Shown here: positions 36,787-46,164 of the stretch, piece after piece
Numbering within the stretch: the first letter of the stretch is position 1
How the letters are laid out: each line of letters begins with the position of its first letter
Notes under the pieces: model-generated
Told to the model about the DNA's origin: nothing
Seen by the model: only the letters and a program-made list of their open reading frames with translations
Database searches by the model: none
Assembly: GCA_028871055.1 (NCBI GenBank)
Contig: JAGWON010000005.1
Coordinates: 62,001 to 126,000 of the forward strand
Direction of reading: 5' to 3'
DNA length: 64,000 bases
Source: Alphaproteobacteria bacterium
GTDB lineage: Bacteria > Pseudomonadota > Alphaproteobacteria > ATCC43930 > CGMCC-115725
Program-made: the position numbers and the translations under genes

Positions 36787-37989
36787 TTACGCTGCGACGG
36801 TGGCCGTGGCCGGCGCGGGTTTGACGCCGATCAACTCCTGATAGACCGCGATGGTGCGCGCCGCCATCGCCGCGATGGTGAAGTTGCCGCGGACATGGGC
36901 GATCGCCCGGGCCGCGAGCCGCGCGCGGCCGTCACCGTCGAGCGCCAGCGCCTCCGCGATGGCGTCGCCCAGCGCATCGGCATCGCCCGGCGGCACCAGC
37001 CAACCGGTCTCGCCCGCCACAACCGTCTCGACCGCACCGCCATGCGCCGTCGCCACCACCGGCCGGCCCATCGCCTGCGCTTCGACGACGACGCGGCCGA
37101 AGCCCTCGGGCTCGGTCGAGGCCGAGACCACGACGTCGGCCAGCATGTAGGCCGCGGGCATGTCGCGACACTCGTCGAGCACGCGGAAGGTCACGGTCGA
37201 TCCGGCGCGCGCGATCGCCGCGGCGAGCCGGGCGCGATAGCGTTCGCCGCCGCCTCCGCCGACCACGAGCGTGTGGATCTGCGGTCGGTTGAGCCGCTTC
37301 ATCGCCTCGACCAGCACGAAGTGCCCTTTCCAGCGCGACAGCCGCCCCGGCAGCATCACCACCGGCACGCCGTCGGGCAGGCGCCATTCCTGCGCCAGCC
37401 GCGCCATGCGCTCGGCGCTCACCTTCTCGGGATCGAAGCGCGCGACGTCGACGCCGCGATGGATGACGCGGATGCGATCCCGCGGGATGCCATAGGTGGC
37501 GACCGCGTGCTCGGCGACGAAGTTGGAATTGGCGATGACGAGCTCGCCGCCGGCCATCACCGCGTTGTAGCGCCGCTTGAACCAGGACCTGCCGCCGTAG
37601 GCGTTGTGGAACGTGGTCAGGAAATGCACGCCGGTGCGCTGCGCCGCGGCGCGAGCGCTCCACGCCGGCGCGCGCGAGCGCGCGTGCACGATGTCGACGT
37701 CATGCTGGCGGATGAGCGCGGCGAGACGGCCAATGTTAGCGCGCATGACGAGCGGATTCTTCGAGGCAAGCGGCAGGGTAAAATGAACCGCGCCGGCGCG
37801 CGCGAGCTCGCGCGTCATCGGTCCGCCGGCGCTCGCCACCAGCGAGCGCCAACCGGCGCCGGCGAGCGCCGCGGCGACGTCGACCGTGCCGCGCTCGACT
37901 CCGCCGCCGACCAGCGCCGGCAGAACCTGGAGCACGGCCGGGCGTCGTTTCCCGTCCGCAGCCCGGATGCTAGGCTCGGCGTCATTCAT
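36787..37989 (-). CDS. glycosyltransferase family 4
   Basis: From ATG 37989 (MNDAEPSIRAADGKRR) it encodes 400 residues of a GT-B glycosyltransferase: VLQVLPALVGGGVERGTVDV near the N-terminus, a central VIHRGVDVARFDPEKVS, and the GT4 E-x7-E region in SASTEPEGFGRVVVEAQAMG, which binds the nucleotide sugar. The gene is adjacent to a GT9 heptosyltransferase-like gene and divergent from an alpha/beta hydrolase. Likely LPS or capsule assembly. A longer start at 38025 would overlap the divergent hydrolase start. Confidence 0.86.
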   Translation of the reverse strand: MNDAEPSIRAADGKRRPAVLQVLPALVGGGVERGTVDVAAALAGAGWRSLVASAGGPMTRELARAGAVHFTLPLASKNPLVMRANIGRLAALIRQHDVDIVHARSRAPAWSARAAAQRTGVHFLTTFHNAYGGRSWFKRRYNAVMAGGELVIANSNFVAEHAVATYGIPRDRIRVIHRGVDVARFDPEKVSAERMARLAQEWRLPDGVPVVMLPGRLSRWKGHFVLVEAMKRLNRPQIHTLVVGGGGGERYRARLAAAIARAGSTVTFRVLDECRDMPAAYMLADVVVSASTEPEGFGRVVVEAQAMGRPVVATAHGGAVETVVAGETGWLVPPGDADALGDAIAEALALDGDGRARLAARAIAHVRGNFTIAAMAARTIAVYQELIGVKPAPATATVAA

Positions 37990-38010
37990 GCCGCATTCAC
38001 CGGATCGACG

Positions 38011-38772
38011 ATGGTTGAAATCCAAAACCTTCCGCCGTCCATTCTAACACGCGAGGACGGCGCCACAATCGCCTACCATCGCCGCGCCGGCCGCACGCCC
38101 GGAGTCGTTTTCCTGGGCGGATTCATGTCGGACATGGGCGGGACGAAGGCGCTGGCGCTCGATCGTTTCTGCGCGGCGCGCGGCCAGGCGTTCGTCCGCT
38201 TCGACTATTTCGGCCACGGCCAATCGTCCGGCGACTTCGCCGCGGCGACGGTGAGCCGCTGGCGGAACGACGCGCTCGCCGTCTTCGACAATCTGACGGA
38301 AGGACCGCAAGTGCTGGTCGGATCGAGCCTCGGCGGCTGGATCATGCTGCTGCTCGCGCTGGCGCGGCCGGCGCGGGTGACGGCGCTCGTCGGCATCGCC
38401 GCGGCGGCGGACGCGACCGAAGACCTGATGTGGGCCGAATTCCCGGCAGAGGTCCGGCAGCGCATCGAGCGCGACGGCGCCGCGCGCATCCCGTCGGCCT
38501 ACAGCGAACAGGGCTATCTCATCGCCCGCGGCCTGATCGAGGACGGTCGCCGGCATCTGCTGACGCGGTCGGCGATCGCCTTTGCCGGTCCGGTGCGGTT
38601 GCTGCACGGCATGCGCGATGCGGACGTGCCTTGGCAGCGCAGCCTTGCCCTCGCCGAGCGCCTCGCCGCCGCCGACGTCCAGATCACGCTGGTCAAGGAC
38701 GGCGATCACCGGCTGTCGCGCGACGCCGATCTCGCGCTGCTGACGCGGACGCTCGCGACGCTGCTCGACTGA
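38011..38772 (+). CDS. alpha/beta hydrolase
   Basis: A 253-residue alpha/beta hydrolase fold protein. The oxyanion region is VVFLGGFMSDMGGTK, the nucleophile Ser lies in LVGSSLGGWIML (GxSxGG, about residue 112), an acid follows in LLHGMRDADVPW, and the catalytic His is in KDGDHRLS near the C-terminus. FDYFGHGQSSGDF is typical of ABHD10-like palmitoyl-thioesterase relatives. The substrate is unknown. It is divergent from the GT4 gene with a 21-base gap between starts. Confidence 0.85.
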   Translation: MVEIQNLPPSILTREDGATIAYHRRAGRTPGVVFLGGFMSDMGGTKALALDRFCAARGQAFVRFDYFGHGQSSGDFAAATVSRWRNDALAVFDNLTEGPQVLVGSSLGGWIMLLLALARPARVTALVGIAAAADATEDLMWAEFPAEVRQRIERDGAARIPSAYSEQGYLIARGLIEDGRRHLLTRSAIAFAGPVRLLHGMRDADVPWQRSLALAERLAAADVQITLVKDGDHRLSRDADLALLTRTLATLLD

Positions 38773-38814
38773 GCGTTTAGAGCACGATGCATTTAGGTTG
38801 GCACACGGCGTTCG

Positions 38815-38850
38815 TCACCCCCCGCGCAAGCGGGGGTCCAGGGGGCCCTT
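38815..38850. repeat. REP-like palindromic element
   Basis: CCCCCGC-GCAA-GCGGGGG (38819-38836) is a perfect hairpin with a GNRA-type loop, followed by TCCAGGGGGCCC. The core resembles the dispersed GTCATCCCCGCG...CGGGGATCCAGGG palindromes found in many alphaproteobacterial intergenic regions. It sits in a convergent gap and may double as a terminator. Only one copy is seen in this window. Confidence 0.55.
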
Positions 38851-38890
38851 GGATTCGCTGACTGCCGCCGCAGCCCTGCCATGAACCGAT

Positions 38891-40168
38891 TCAGTCGGCC
38901 GCGGCATGCGCCTCGACCTCGAGCGCATGCGCCATGCGGCGGCGGCGCGCATAGGCCCAGCCCCCGGCGAGCAGGCTGATCGCCGCGCCCGCCGCCACCG
39001 GCGCGCGCAGGCCGAACTGCGTCGACAGGGCGCCCATGATGATCGCGTTGAACGCCGGTCCGGCGCGGAACACCATGCCGTAGAAGCCGAGGACGCGGCC
39101 GCGCATCGCCGGATCGACGGCGATCTGGACCAGCGTCTGCGCGCCGATGCCGCTGACGACCAGCGAGAATCCCGCGACGAAGGCGCAGACGAGGCCGATC
39201 CCGTAGACCGCGGTCGCGGTGAACGCCATCACCGCCAGGGACAGCGCGAGGGTGTGCGCAATGACCAACCGGGTGAGCCCGGCGGTGCCGCCGCGGCGCA
39301 GCATCCAGGCGGCGCCGACAACCGCGCCGAGCCCGACCACCGCGACCAGCCAGGCGAAGCCCTCTGGACCGCGGCCGAACACGCTGTCGGCGAAGCCGGG
39401 AAGCAGCTGGATGAAGCCGCGCAGCGCGAGCGAGCTCACGGAAAACAGCACCATGATGCCGCCGATGCCCGGATGCTTGAGCGCATAGGCGTAGCCGGCC
39501 AGCGCTTCGCCGAAGACGCGGAACCCCGGCGCCGACGCGGCCGCGCGCGCCGGCGGCACGGTAATCCGTGTCAGCGCGACAATGAATGCGACATAGCTCA
39601 GCGCATTGACGGCAAAGGTCATGGCGATGCTACCGTGCGCGATCACCGCGCCGGCGATCGCCGGACCGATGAAGCGGGCGCTGTTGAAGACGAGCGAATT
39701 GATCGCCACCGCCGAGCCCAAGGTCGCGCGATCGACGAGATGGGGAATGAGCGCAAGCCGCGCCGGCTGATTCGCGGCGTTGGCGACGCCGAGCAGGAGC
39801 GTCAGGCCGAACAGCATCTCGACCGTGATCGAGCCGGCCTGGGTCAGGAAGGCCAGCACGAGCGCCTGGGTCATGGCGACGATCTGGGTCACCCGGATGA
39901 TGCGGACGCGGTCGACGCGGTCGGCGAAGGCGCCGGCGAACGGGCTCACCACCACGACGGGAATGAGATCCGCGGCGCCGCACAGTCCGAGCCAGACGCC
40001 CGAATGGGACAACTGCCACGCCAGCCAGCCGACGGCGACGCGCTGGACCCAGCTGCCGGAGAGCGAAATGAAATTGCCGACGGTATAGACGCGATAATTG
40101 CGGATACGGAGGGCGCGCACCACGTTGCCGAAGCCGCTTGCCGTCGGGCTCATGTCGTCCGCACTCAT
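38891..40168 (-). CDS. MFS transporter, EntS/MFS_3-like
   Basis: From ATG 40168 (MSADDMSPTASGFGNVVRAL) it encodes 425 residues with about 12 helices. RIRNYRVYTVGNFISLSGSW and VQRVAVGWLAWQLSHSG match the enterobactin-exporter/DHA3 (MFS_3) group; PFAGAFADRVDRVRII is the loop 2-3 MFS motif A, and NAANQPARLALIPHLVDRAT follows. The transported compound is unknown. A longer frame to 40378 runs over the promoter region of the divergent RND operon and is rejected. It is read alone. Confidence 0.87.
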   Translation of the reverse strand: MSADDMSPTASGFGNVVRALRIRNYRVYTVGNFISLSGSWVQRVAVGWLAWQLSHSGVWLGLCGAADLIPVVVVSPFAGAFADRVDRVRIIRVTQIVAMTQALVLAFLTQAGSITVEMLFGLTLLLGVANAANQPARLALIPHLVDRATLGSAVAINSLVFNSARFIGPAIAGAVIAHGSIAMTFAVNALSYVAFIVALTRITVPPARAAASAPGFRVFGEALAGYAYALKHPGIGGIMVLFSVSSLALRGFIQLLPGFADSVFGRGPEGFAWLVAVVGLGAVVGAAWMLRRGGTAGLTRLVIAHTLALSLAVMAFTATAVYGIGLVCAFVAGFSLVVSGIGAQTLVQIAVDPAMRGRVLGFYGMVFRAGPAFNAIIMGALSTQFGLRAPVAAGAAISLLAGGWAYARRRRMAHALEVEAHAAAD

Positions 40169-40329
40169 CCCCTGAAGTTTACCAAAGCGCCGACGCGACG
40201 CGTTGCGCTTTTGCCGAGGCTTGCAGGCATCACTCGCCGTCGCACCGCCGCGCAGAACACGCCGGAAATCCAAGGGATAGCGATACGATTTCTGGCATAT
40301 CAACTGATGGGCAAGTATAGTGCGGCATA

Positions 40330-41487
40330 ATGTTAAACTATTGGCGCCAAGGGCGTTTTTCCGGGTTGCGCATGGCAATCGTCGAGAAAGCGGGCCGCCG
40401 CAATCGCGTCGCGTGGTTCGGTGCGGCGGCCGCGATCGTGGTCGCGGCCGCGATCGCCTACGCCGTCTTCGCGCCGCCGCGCATGGCCACGGCGCCCACG
40501 CGTCCGCCGATTCCGATCACGGTCGCGACCGCGACGCGTCAGCCGATACCGGTGCGTCTCGACACCATCGGCACGGTGCAGACGATCGCCGACGTCGTCG
40601 TCAAGTCGCGCGTCGACGGCTACATCACCGATGTCCGCATCAAGGACGGACAAAACGTCAAGGCCGGCGAGGTCATGTTTACGCTCGACGATCGCGCGGC
40701 GCGCGCGCAGCTCGAGCAGGCGAAGGCGCAACTCCAGAACGCGGCACGCGACGTTGCGCGCTATCGCCCGCTGGTCGCCCAGAACTTCGTCTCGCACCAG
40801 GTCTACGATACCGCCCTGGCGAACGAGGCGGCGCTCCAGGCGCAGGCGGACAACCTCCAGGCGCAGCTGAGCTATTACACCATCGTCGCGCCGATCGACG
40901 GCCGCGCCGGCACCATCAACATCAAGGCGGGCAACAGCATCAAGGCCAACGATCTCCCGCTCGTCACCGTCAACCAGATCACGCCGATCTATGTCGGCTT
41001 CACGCTGCCGCAAACCGAGCTGCCCGGATTGCGCGACGCCATGGCGAAGGGTCCGGTCGCGGTGCAGGTCGTGCCGGGCGGCGACAACAGCACGCCGGTC
41101 GACGGAAGGATCGCGTTCTTCGACAACACCGTCGACGTCAACTCCGGCACCATCGCGGTGAAGGCGATCTTCGACAACGCGAGCCAGCGACTGTGGCCCG
41201 GGCAGTTCGTCAACGTCGCGGTGACCGAGCGGGTTGATCCGGACGCCCTGACCGTGCCGGCGCCCGCCGTGCTGATCGGCCAGAACACCACCTATGTCTA
41301 CGTCATCAAGGACCGGACCGCCCAAATGCGGCCCGTCACCGTCGCGCGGACCGTCAATGGCGAGAGCGTGATCAGCCGGGGCCTCGCCGCCGGCGAGCGG
41401 GTCGCCACCGACGGCCAGCTCCAGCTGACCAACGGCAGCCACGTCGAAATTCGCAGCGGGGCGGCGACGCCGGATTCCTCGTCATGA
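40330..41487 (+). CDS. RND efflux periplasmic adaptor (membrane fusion protein)
   Basis: A 385-residue HlyD/AcrA-type adaptor with an N-terminal anchor helix (AWFGAAAAIVVAAAIAYAVF), a barrel-sandwich half ADVVVKSRVDGYITDVRIKD, a coiled-coil hairpin (about 115-185, RAQLEQAKAQLQNAARDVAR), the second lipoyl half APIDGRAGTINIKAGNSIK and a beta-barrel with NASQRLWPGQFVNVAVT. MdtA-like. ATG 40372 (MAIVEKAGRR) is an alternative start. The stop overlaps the next start by 4 bases. No TolC-type outer-membrane gene is linked. Confidence 0.9.
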   Translation: MLNYWRQGRFSGLRMAIVEKAGRRNRVAWFGAAAAIVVAAAIAYAVFAPPRMATAPTRPPIPITVATATRQPIPVRLDTIGTVQTIADVVVKSRVDGYITDVRIKDGQNVKAGEVMFTLDDRAARAQLEQAKAQLQNAARDVARYRPLVAQNFVSHQVYDTALANEAALQAQADNLQAQLSYYTIVAPIDGRAGTINIKAGNSIKANDLPLVTVNQITPIYVGFTLPQTELPGLRDAMAKGPVAVQVVPGGDNSTPVDGRIAFFDNTVDVNSGTIAVKAIFDNASQRLWPGQFVNVAVTERVDPDALTVPAPAVLIGQNTTYVYVIKDRTAQMRPVTVARTVNGESVISRGLAAGERVATDGQLQLTNGSHVEIRSGAATPDSSS

Positions 41488-44400
41488 CGTTGCCGGAGAC
41501 CTGCATCCGTCGTCCGGTGATGACGACGCTGCTGATGATGGCGTTCGTCATTTTCGGGATGTTCGGCTATCGGCTGCTGCCGGTCGCGGCCATTCCGCGG
41601 GTCGATTTTCCGACGATCGTGGTCTCGGCCCAGCTTCCCGGCGCGTCGCCCGAAACCATGGCGTCGTCGGTAGCGACGCCGCTCGAACGCCAGTTCTCCA
41701 CCATCGCCGGCCTCAATTCGATGGTATCGACCTCGGGCCAGGGCGTCACCAGCATCACCATGCAATTCGACCTCGACCGCAACATCGACGGCGCGGCGCT
41801 CGACGTCCAGGCGGCGATGACGACGGCGGCGAAGAAGCTGCCGGTCGAGATGACCACCCCGCCCAGCTTTCAGAAGGTCAACCCGGCCGACTTTCCGGTC
41901 ATCTTCCTGACCCTTCATTCCGACACGCTGCCGCTGTCGCTCTTGGACGATTACGCCGAGACGATGATGGCCGAGCGCATCTCGACCCTGCCCGGCGTCG
42001 CCCTCGTCAACGTCTTCGGCGCGCAGAAATACGCCCTCCGCGTCCAGGCCAATCCCGAGGCGCTGGCGGCCAAGGGCCTGACGCTGCAAGACGTCCAGAA
42101 CGCCGTCGCGGCGGCCAATTCCAATACGCCGGTCGGCACCATCATGGGGCCGAACCAGAGCTTCACGCTCCAGATGAAGCAGTACCACCGCGCCGCCGAC
42201 TTCAAGCCGATCATCGTCGCCTATCGCGACGGCGCGCCGGTACGGCTCGAAGACGTCGCCACGGTCGTCGACGGCGTCGAAAACGACCAGATCGCCGCCT
42301 GGTACAACGACCAGCGCTCGATCATCCTCGCCATCCAGCGGCAGCCCGACGCCAACACCGTGCAGGTCGTCGACGCGGTGAAGCGGCTGTTGCCCGTATT
42401 CGAGGCCGAGCTGCCCGCCGCCGCGAAGCTTAAAGTCATGAGCGACCGCTCGGTGTCGATCCGCAATTCGGTCGACGAGGTCCAGTTCACGTTGCTGTTG
42501 ACCGCGGCGCTGGTGGTGCTGGTGATCTTCCTGTTCCTGCGCAACGTCACCGCGACGATCATCCCGGCGCTCGCCTTGCCCGTGTCCATCATCGGCACCT
42601 TCGCCGGCATGTACGTGATGGGTTACAGCATCGACAACCTGTCGCTGCTCGCGCTCACGCTCTCGGTCGGCTTCGTGGTCGACGACGCCATCGTCATGCT
42701 CGAGAACATCGTGCGGCACGTCGAGCGTGGCGAACGGGTGATGGACGCCGCGTTCCGCGGTTCGCGCGAGATCGGCTTCACCATCATATCGATCACGTTC
42801 TCGCTGGTGGCGGTGTTCATTCCGGTGCTGTTCATGGGTGGCGTCGTCGGCCGCGTCTTCCGCGAGTTCGCGGTCACCATCAGCATGACCATCCTGATTT
42901 CGGGCCTGGTTTCGCTGACGCTCACGCCGATGCTGTGCTCGCGTCTGCTGAAGCCGCATCGCCAGGGCGAGAGGCAGATTGCGCTGCTGCGCTGGTCCGG
43001 GATGGCCTTCGACAAGATGCACAGCGGCTATGAGTGGGCGTTGACGCGGGTGATGCGGCAGCGGCGCGCGACGCTCGGCGTCACCATCCTGTCGATCGTC
43101 CTGAGCGGCTTGCTGTTCTGGGTCGTGCCCAAGGGCTTCTTCCCGAGCGAGGACACCGGCAACATCTTCGCCTTCACCGAGGGGCCCCAGGACGCGTCCT
43201 TCCAGTCCATGGTCGAGCATCAGCAGCAGGTCGCGCAGATCATCAGGAGCGATCCTAACGTGGCCGACGTACTCTCCGTCATCGGCGCCAACAATTTCAG
43301 CCCGGCGCTCAACAACGGCCGCCTGTTCATCCCGCTGAAGCCGCGCGCCGAGCGCGCGCTCACGGCCGACCAGGTGATCCAGGAGTTGCGGCCCAAGCTG
43401 GCGCAGGTGCCGGGAATGCGGACGTTCGTGCAGAGCCTGCAGAGCATCCAACTCGGCGGCCGCCTGTCGAAAAGCACCTATCAGTACACGCTGCAGGACG
43501 CCGACACCGACCAGCTCTATCATTACGCGACGCTGATGGAGGAGCGCGTCGCGCATCTCCCGGGTTTTCAGGACGTGAACTCCGACCTGCAGCTGCGCAA
43601 CCGCCAGGCCATCATCCATGTCGATTCGGACAAGGCCGCGCTGCTCGGCATCACCGTGGACCAGGTCCGCAATACCTTCTACAGCGCATTCGGCGCGCGC
43701 CAGATCTCGACCATCTACGAGCCGTCGAACGACTACGAGGTCATTCTCGAGCTCGACAAGCGCTTCCAGCAGTCGCCGTCCGACTTGTCGAAGATCTATT
43801 TGAAGAGCGCGACCGGACAGTCCGTACCGCTCGCGGCGGTCGCGACCCTGGGCTCCGGCGCCGGCCCGGTGACCGTCAACCACCAGGGCCAGCTGCCGTC
43901 GGTGACGATCTCGTTCAATCTTGCGCCCGGGGTTTCGCTCGGCACCGCGGTCAACGAGATCAGCCAGCTCGAGCGGCAGGTCAATCTGCCGGTGACGGTC
44001 AACACCGGCTTCCAGGGCAACGCCCAAGTGTTTCAGGCCGCGCTCAAAGGCCAGGGCTTGCTGCTGACCGCGGCGGTCGTGGTCATCTACATCGTGCTCG
44101 GCATCCTGTACGAGAGCTACATCCACCCGATCACGATCCTGTCCGGCCTGCCGGCGGCGGGACTCGGCGCGCTCGCGACGCTGATCCTGTTCCACCAGGA
44201 TCTGAGCATCATCGCCATCATCGGCATCGTCATGCTGATCGGCATCGTCAAGAAGAACGCGATCATGATGATCGACTTCGCGCTCGAGCGGCAGCGCGCC
44301 GGCGACACCACCGCGGAGCAGGCGATCTTCGAAGCGTGTCTGCTGCGCTTCCGGCCGATCATGATGACCACCATGGCGGCGATCATGGGCGGCTTGCCGA

Positions 44401-44618
44401 TCGCCATCGGCTTCGGCGCGGGCTCCGAGCTGCGCCGGCCTTTGGGCCTGGCCGTCGTCGGCGGCCTGATCGTGTCGCAAGCGCTGACGCTCTTCATCAC
44501 GCCGGTGATCTACCTCTACCTCGAGCGGGTGCGGCGGTGGTTTGCGCCGGCCCATGCGACGCCGGCGCCCGCGCGCGGCACGCTCGACCGGGACCATGCG
44601 ACGCAAGCAGGCGAATAG
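41484..44618 (+). CDS. RND multidrug efflux transporter (MdtB/AcrB family)
   Basis: A 1044-residue RND pump with 12 predicted helices and two large periplasmic loops. It opens IRRPVMTTLLMMAFVIFG, and the proton-relay Asp pair is in GFVVDDAIVMLENIVRHVER in helix 4. KGFFPSEDTGNIFAFTEGPQ begins the second loop, and LIGIVKKNAIMMIDFALE marks helix 10. The sequence is closest to the MdtB/MdtC-like group. With the upstream adaptor it forms an inner-membrane efflux complex that needs an outer-membrane channel from elsewhere. Length is standard. Confidence 0.95.
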   Translation: MTLPETCIRRPVMTTLLMMAFVIFGMFGYRLLPVAAIPRVDFPTIVVSAQLPGASPETMASSVATPLERQFSTIAGLNSMVSTSGQGVTSITMQFDLDRNIDGAALDVQAAMTTAAKKLPVEMTTPPSFQKVNPADFPVIFLTLHSDTLPLSLLDDYAETMMAERISTLPGVALVNVFGAQKYALRVQANPEALAAKGLTLQDVQNAVAAANSNTPVGTIMGPNQSFTLQMKQYHRAADFKPIIVAYRDGAPVRLEDVATVVDGVENDQIAAWYNDQRSIILAIQRQPDANTVQVVDAVKRLLPVFEAELPAAAKLKVMSDRSVSIRNSVDEVQFTLLLTAALVVLVIFLFLRNVTATIIPALALPVSIIGTFAGMYVMGYSIDNLSLLALTLSVGFVVDDAIVMLENIVRHVERGERVMDAAFRGSREIGFTIISITFSLVAVFIPVLFMGGVVGRVFREFAVTISMTILISGLVSLTLTPMLCSRLLKPHRQGERQIALLRWSGMAFDKMHSGYEWALTRVMRQRRATLGVTILSIVLSGLLFWVVPKGFFPSEDTGNIFAFTEGPQDASFQSMVEHQQQVAQIIRSDPNVADVLSVIGANNFSPALNNGRLFIPLKPRAERALTADQVIQELRPKLAQVPGMRTFVQSLQSIQLGGRLSKSTYQYTLQDADTDQLYHYATLMEERVAHLPGFQDVNSDLQLRNRQAIIHVDSDKAALLGITVDQVRNTFYSAFGARQISTIYEPSNDYEVILELDKRFQQSPSDLSKIYLKSATGQSVPLAAVATLGSGAGPVTVNHQGQLPSVTISFNLAPGVSLGTAVNEISQLERQVNLPVTVNTGFQGNAQVFQAALKGQGLLLTAAVVVIYIVLGILYESYIHPITILSGLPAAGLGALATLILFHQDLSIIAIIGIVMLIGIVKKNAIMMIDFALERQRAGDTTAEQAIFEACLLRFRPIMMTTMAAIMGGLPIAIGFGAGSELRRPLGLAVVGGLIVSQALTLFITPVIYLYLERVRRWFAPAHATPAPARGTLDRDHATQAGE

Positions 44619-45432
44619 GGTGGCGGCACTTCTACTCGCGGTTCCGTTCCTCGCCGCGGCCGCGGCACCGAAGGCGCCCGTCATCCGCATCGGCCCGCCG
44701 TCGCAGCAATACGATTCGTGCCTCGCGCAGGCCCACCGCGATCCTGAGGCTGCGCTCAAGACGGCGCGGACCTGGCGCCAAGCCGGCGGCGGCTTCCCGG
44801 CGGAGCATTGCGCCGCGATCGCGCTGGTCGCGCTCAAGCGCTACGCCGAGGCGGCGCAGCGCCTCGAAGCGCTGGCCGGAGCGATGATGAGCGAGTCGGC
44901 CACCCTGCGCGGCGATGCGCTCGACCAGGCCGGCCAGGTTTGGCTGCTCGCCAACCAGCCGGACCGGGCCAAAGCCGCGTTCGACGGCGCGCTGAGCTTC
45001 GATCCGCGCAATTCCGAGTTCCTGATCGACCGCGCCGAGGCGCTAGCCGACGGCGAGCATTACTGGGAGGCGATCGACGATCTCAACCGCGCGCTCGACC
45101 TCGACCCCGACAGCGTCGACGCGCTCGTTTTCCGCGCCTCGGCCTATCGCCATGTCGGCGGCGCCGATGCGCTTGCGCTCGCCCAAGCCGACGTCGAGCG
45201 CGCGCTGAAGCTCGCGCCCAATTCGGTGCCGGGCCTGCTCGAGCGCGGCAACATCCGACGCCTCAGGGGCGATGCGGCCGGCGCCAAAGCCGACTGGCAG
45301 CGCGTGGTCGCGCTCGCACCCCAATCGCCGGCGGCGCAATATGCCCGCTACAACCTCGCGCATATCGGCGAAAATCCGGCGGCGGCGCGGCTCTTGACCG
45401 ATACGCCGCAGGTGCCGGCGCGGCCGCGCTGA
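44596..45432 (+). CDS. exported tetratricopeptide-repeat protein
   Basis: From ATG 44596 (MRRKQANRVAALLLAVPFLA) it encodes 278 residues with a signal peptide cleaved near AAAAPK and a run of TPR helices: GDALDQAGQVWLLANQPDRA, KAAFDGALSFDPRNSEFLID, AIDDLNRALDLDPDSVDALV and SVPGLLERGNIRRLRGDAAG. TPR domains mediate protein contacts. It overlaps the RND gene by 23 bases, so it is translated from the efflux transcript and may help assemble or localise the pump. This is inference from position only. Confidence 0.8.
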   Translation: MRRKQANRVAALLLAVPFLAAAAAPKAPVIRIGPPSQQYDSCLAQAHRDPEAALKTARTWRQAGGGFPAEHCAAIALVALKRYAEAAQRLEALAGAMMSESATLRGDALDQAGQVWLLANQPDRAKAAFDGALSFDPRNSEFLIDRAEALADGEHYWEAIDDLNRALDLDPDSVDALVFRASAYRHVGGADALALAQADVERALKLAPNSVPGLLERGNIRRLRGDAAGAKADWQRVVALAPQSPAAQYARYNLAHIGENPAAARLLTDTPQVPARPR

Positions 45433-45444
45433 CGGGTGCGACGT

Positions 45445-46113
45445 TCAGAAATCCAGATCGGCGTAGTGCTTGGGCGGCGGCGCTCCCGGAATGTGGTCCG
45501 CCAGCAGCGGCCGGAACGCGGGGCGCGACTTGACCCGCGCGTACCATTCCTTCGCCGGCTCGTGCGCGTCCCACGACACGTCGCCGAGATAGTCGAGGAC
45601 GGAAAGATGCGCGGCGGCTGCGATGTCGCCGAGCGAGAAATGATCGCCGGCGAGCCAGCGCCGCCGTTCCGCCAGATACGAGACGTATTCGAGGTGATAG
45701 CCGAGATTGGACTTCGCCGCGCGCAGCACCGCCGAGTCGGGAGTGCCGAAGCCGAGGAACCGCTTCATGATCTTCTCGTTGACGAGCCCGTCGGTGACCT
45801 CGGCGTTCATCTTGCCGTCGAACCAAGCGACAACGCGGCGGACCTCGGCGCGGTCCACCGGATTGAGGCCGATCAGCAGCTTGTCGCGATAGACCTCGTC
45901 GAGGAATTCGGCGATCGGCATCGAGCCGGCGAGCACCGTGCCGTCGGGTTCGATCAGTACGGGGACGTCGCCGGCCGGATTGAGCGCGAGGAATTCCGGA
46001 CGGCGCTCCCACGTCTTCTCCACCTTCATGGTGAAGTCGAGCCCCTTCTCGGCCAGAACGAGGCGAATTTCGCGCGCGAACGGCGACAGCCAGAGATGAT
46101 AAAGCACCCGCAT
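45445..46113 (-). CDS. glutathione S-transferase family protein
   Basis: A 222-residue GST starting at ATG 46113 (MRVLYHLWLSPFAREIRLVL). The thioredoxin-like N-domain has NPAGDVPVLIEPDGTVLAGS (cis-Pro at DVPVL and the glutamate-binding Ser after it), and the helical C-domain has DHFSLGDIAAAAHLSVLDYL, the usual N-capping box. The active-site Ser/Cys position reads SPFAREI. An ATG at 46134 adds 7 residues. It is convergent with the TPR gene. The physiological substrate is unknown. Confidence 0.87.
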   Translation of the reverse strand: MRVLYHLWLSPFAREIRLVLAEKGLDFTMKVEKTWERRPEFLALNPAGDVPVLIEPDGTVLAGSMPIAEFLDEVYRDKLLIGLNPVDRAEVRRVVAWFDGKMNAEVTDGLVNEKIMKRFLGFGTPDSAVLRAAKSNLGYHLEYVSYLAERRRWLAGDHFSLGDIAAAAHLSVLDYLGDVSWDAHEPAKEWYARVKSRPAFRPLLADHIPGAPPPKHYADLDF

Positions 46114-46164
46114 GGCGGCGCATGATAGCGCCATTCGGCGTGCGCCGTCAGGCCGTCGCGGCTC

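Noticed and set aside
38819-38836. Simple Rho-independent terminator
   Set aside because: There is no T-run, and the sequence style fits a dispersed REP-like palindrome better; termination remains possible.
41298-44837. A 1179-codon open frame antisense to the RND transporter
   Set aside because: Its sequence is a His/Arg/Asp-rich mirror of codon bias with no domain, and the sense strand encodes a full RND pump.
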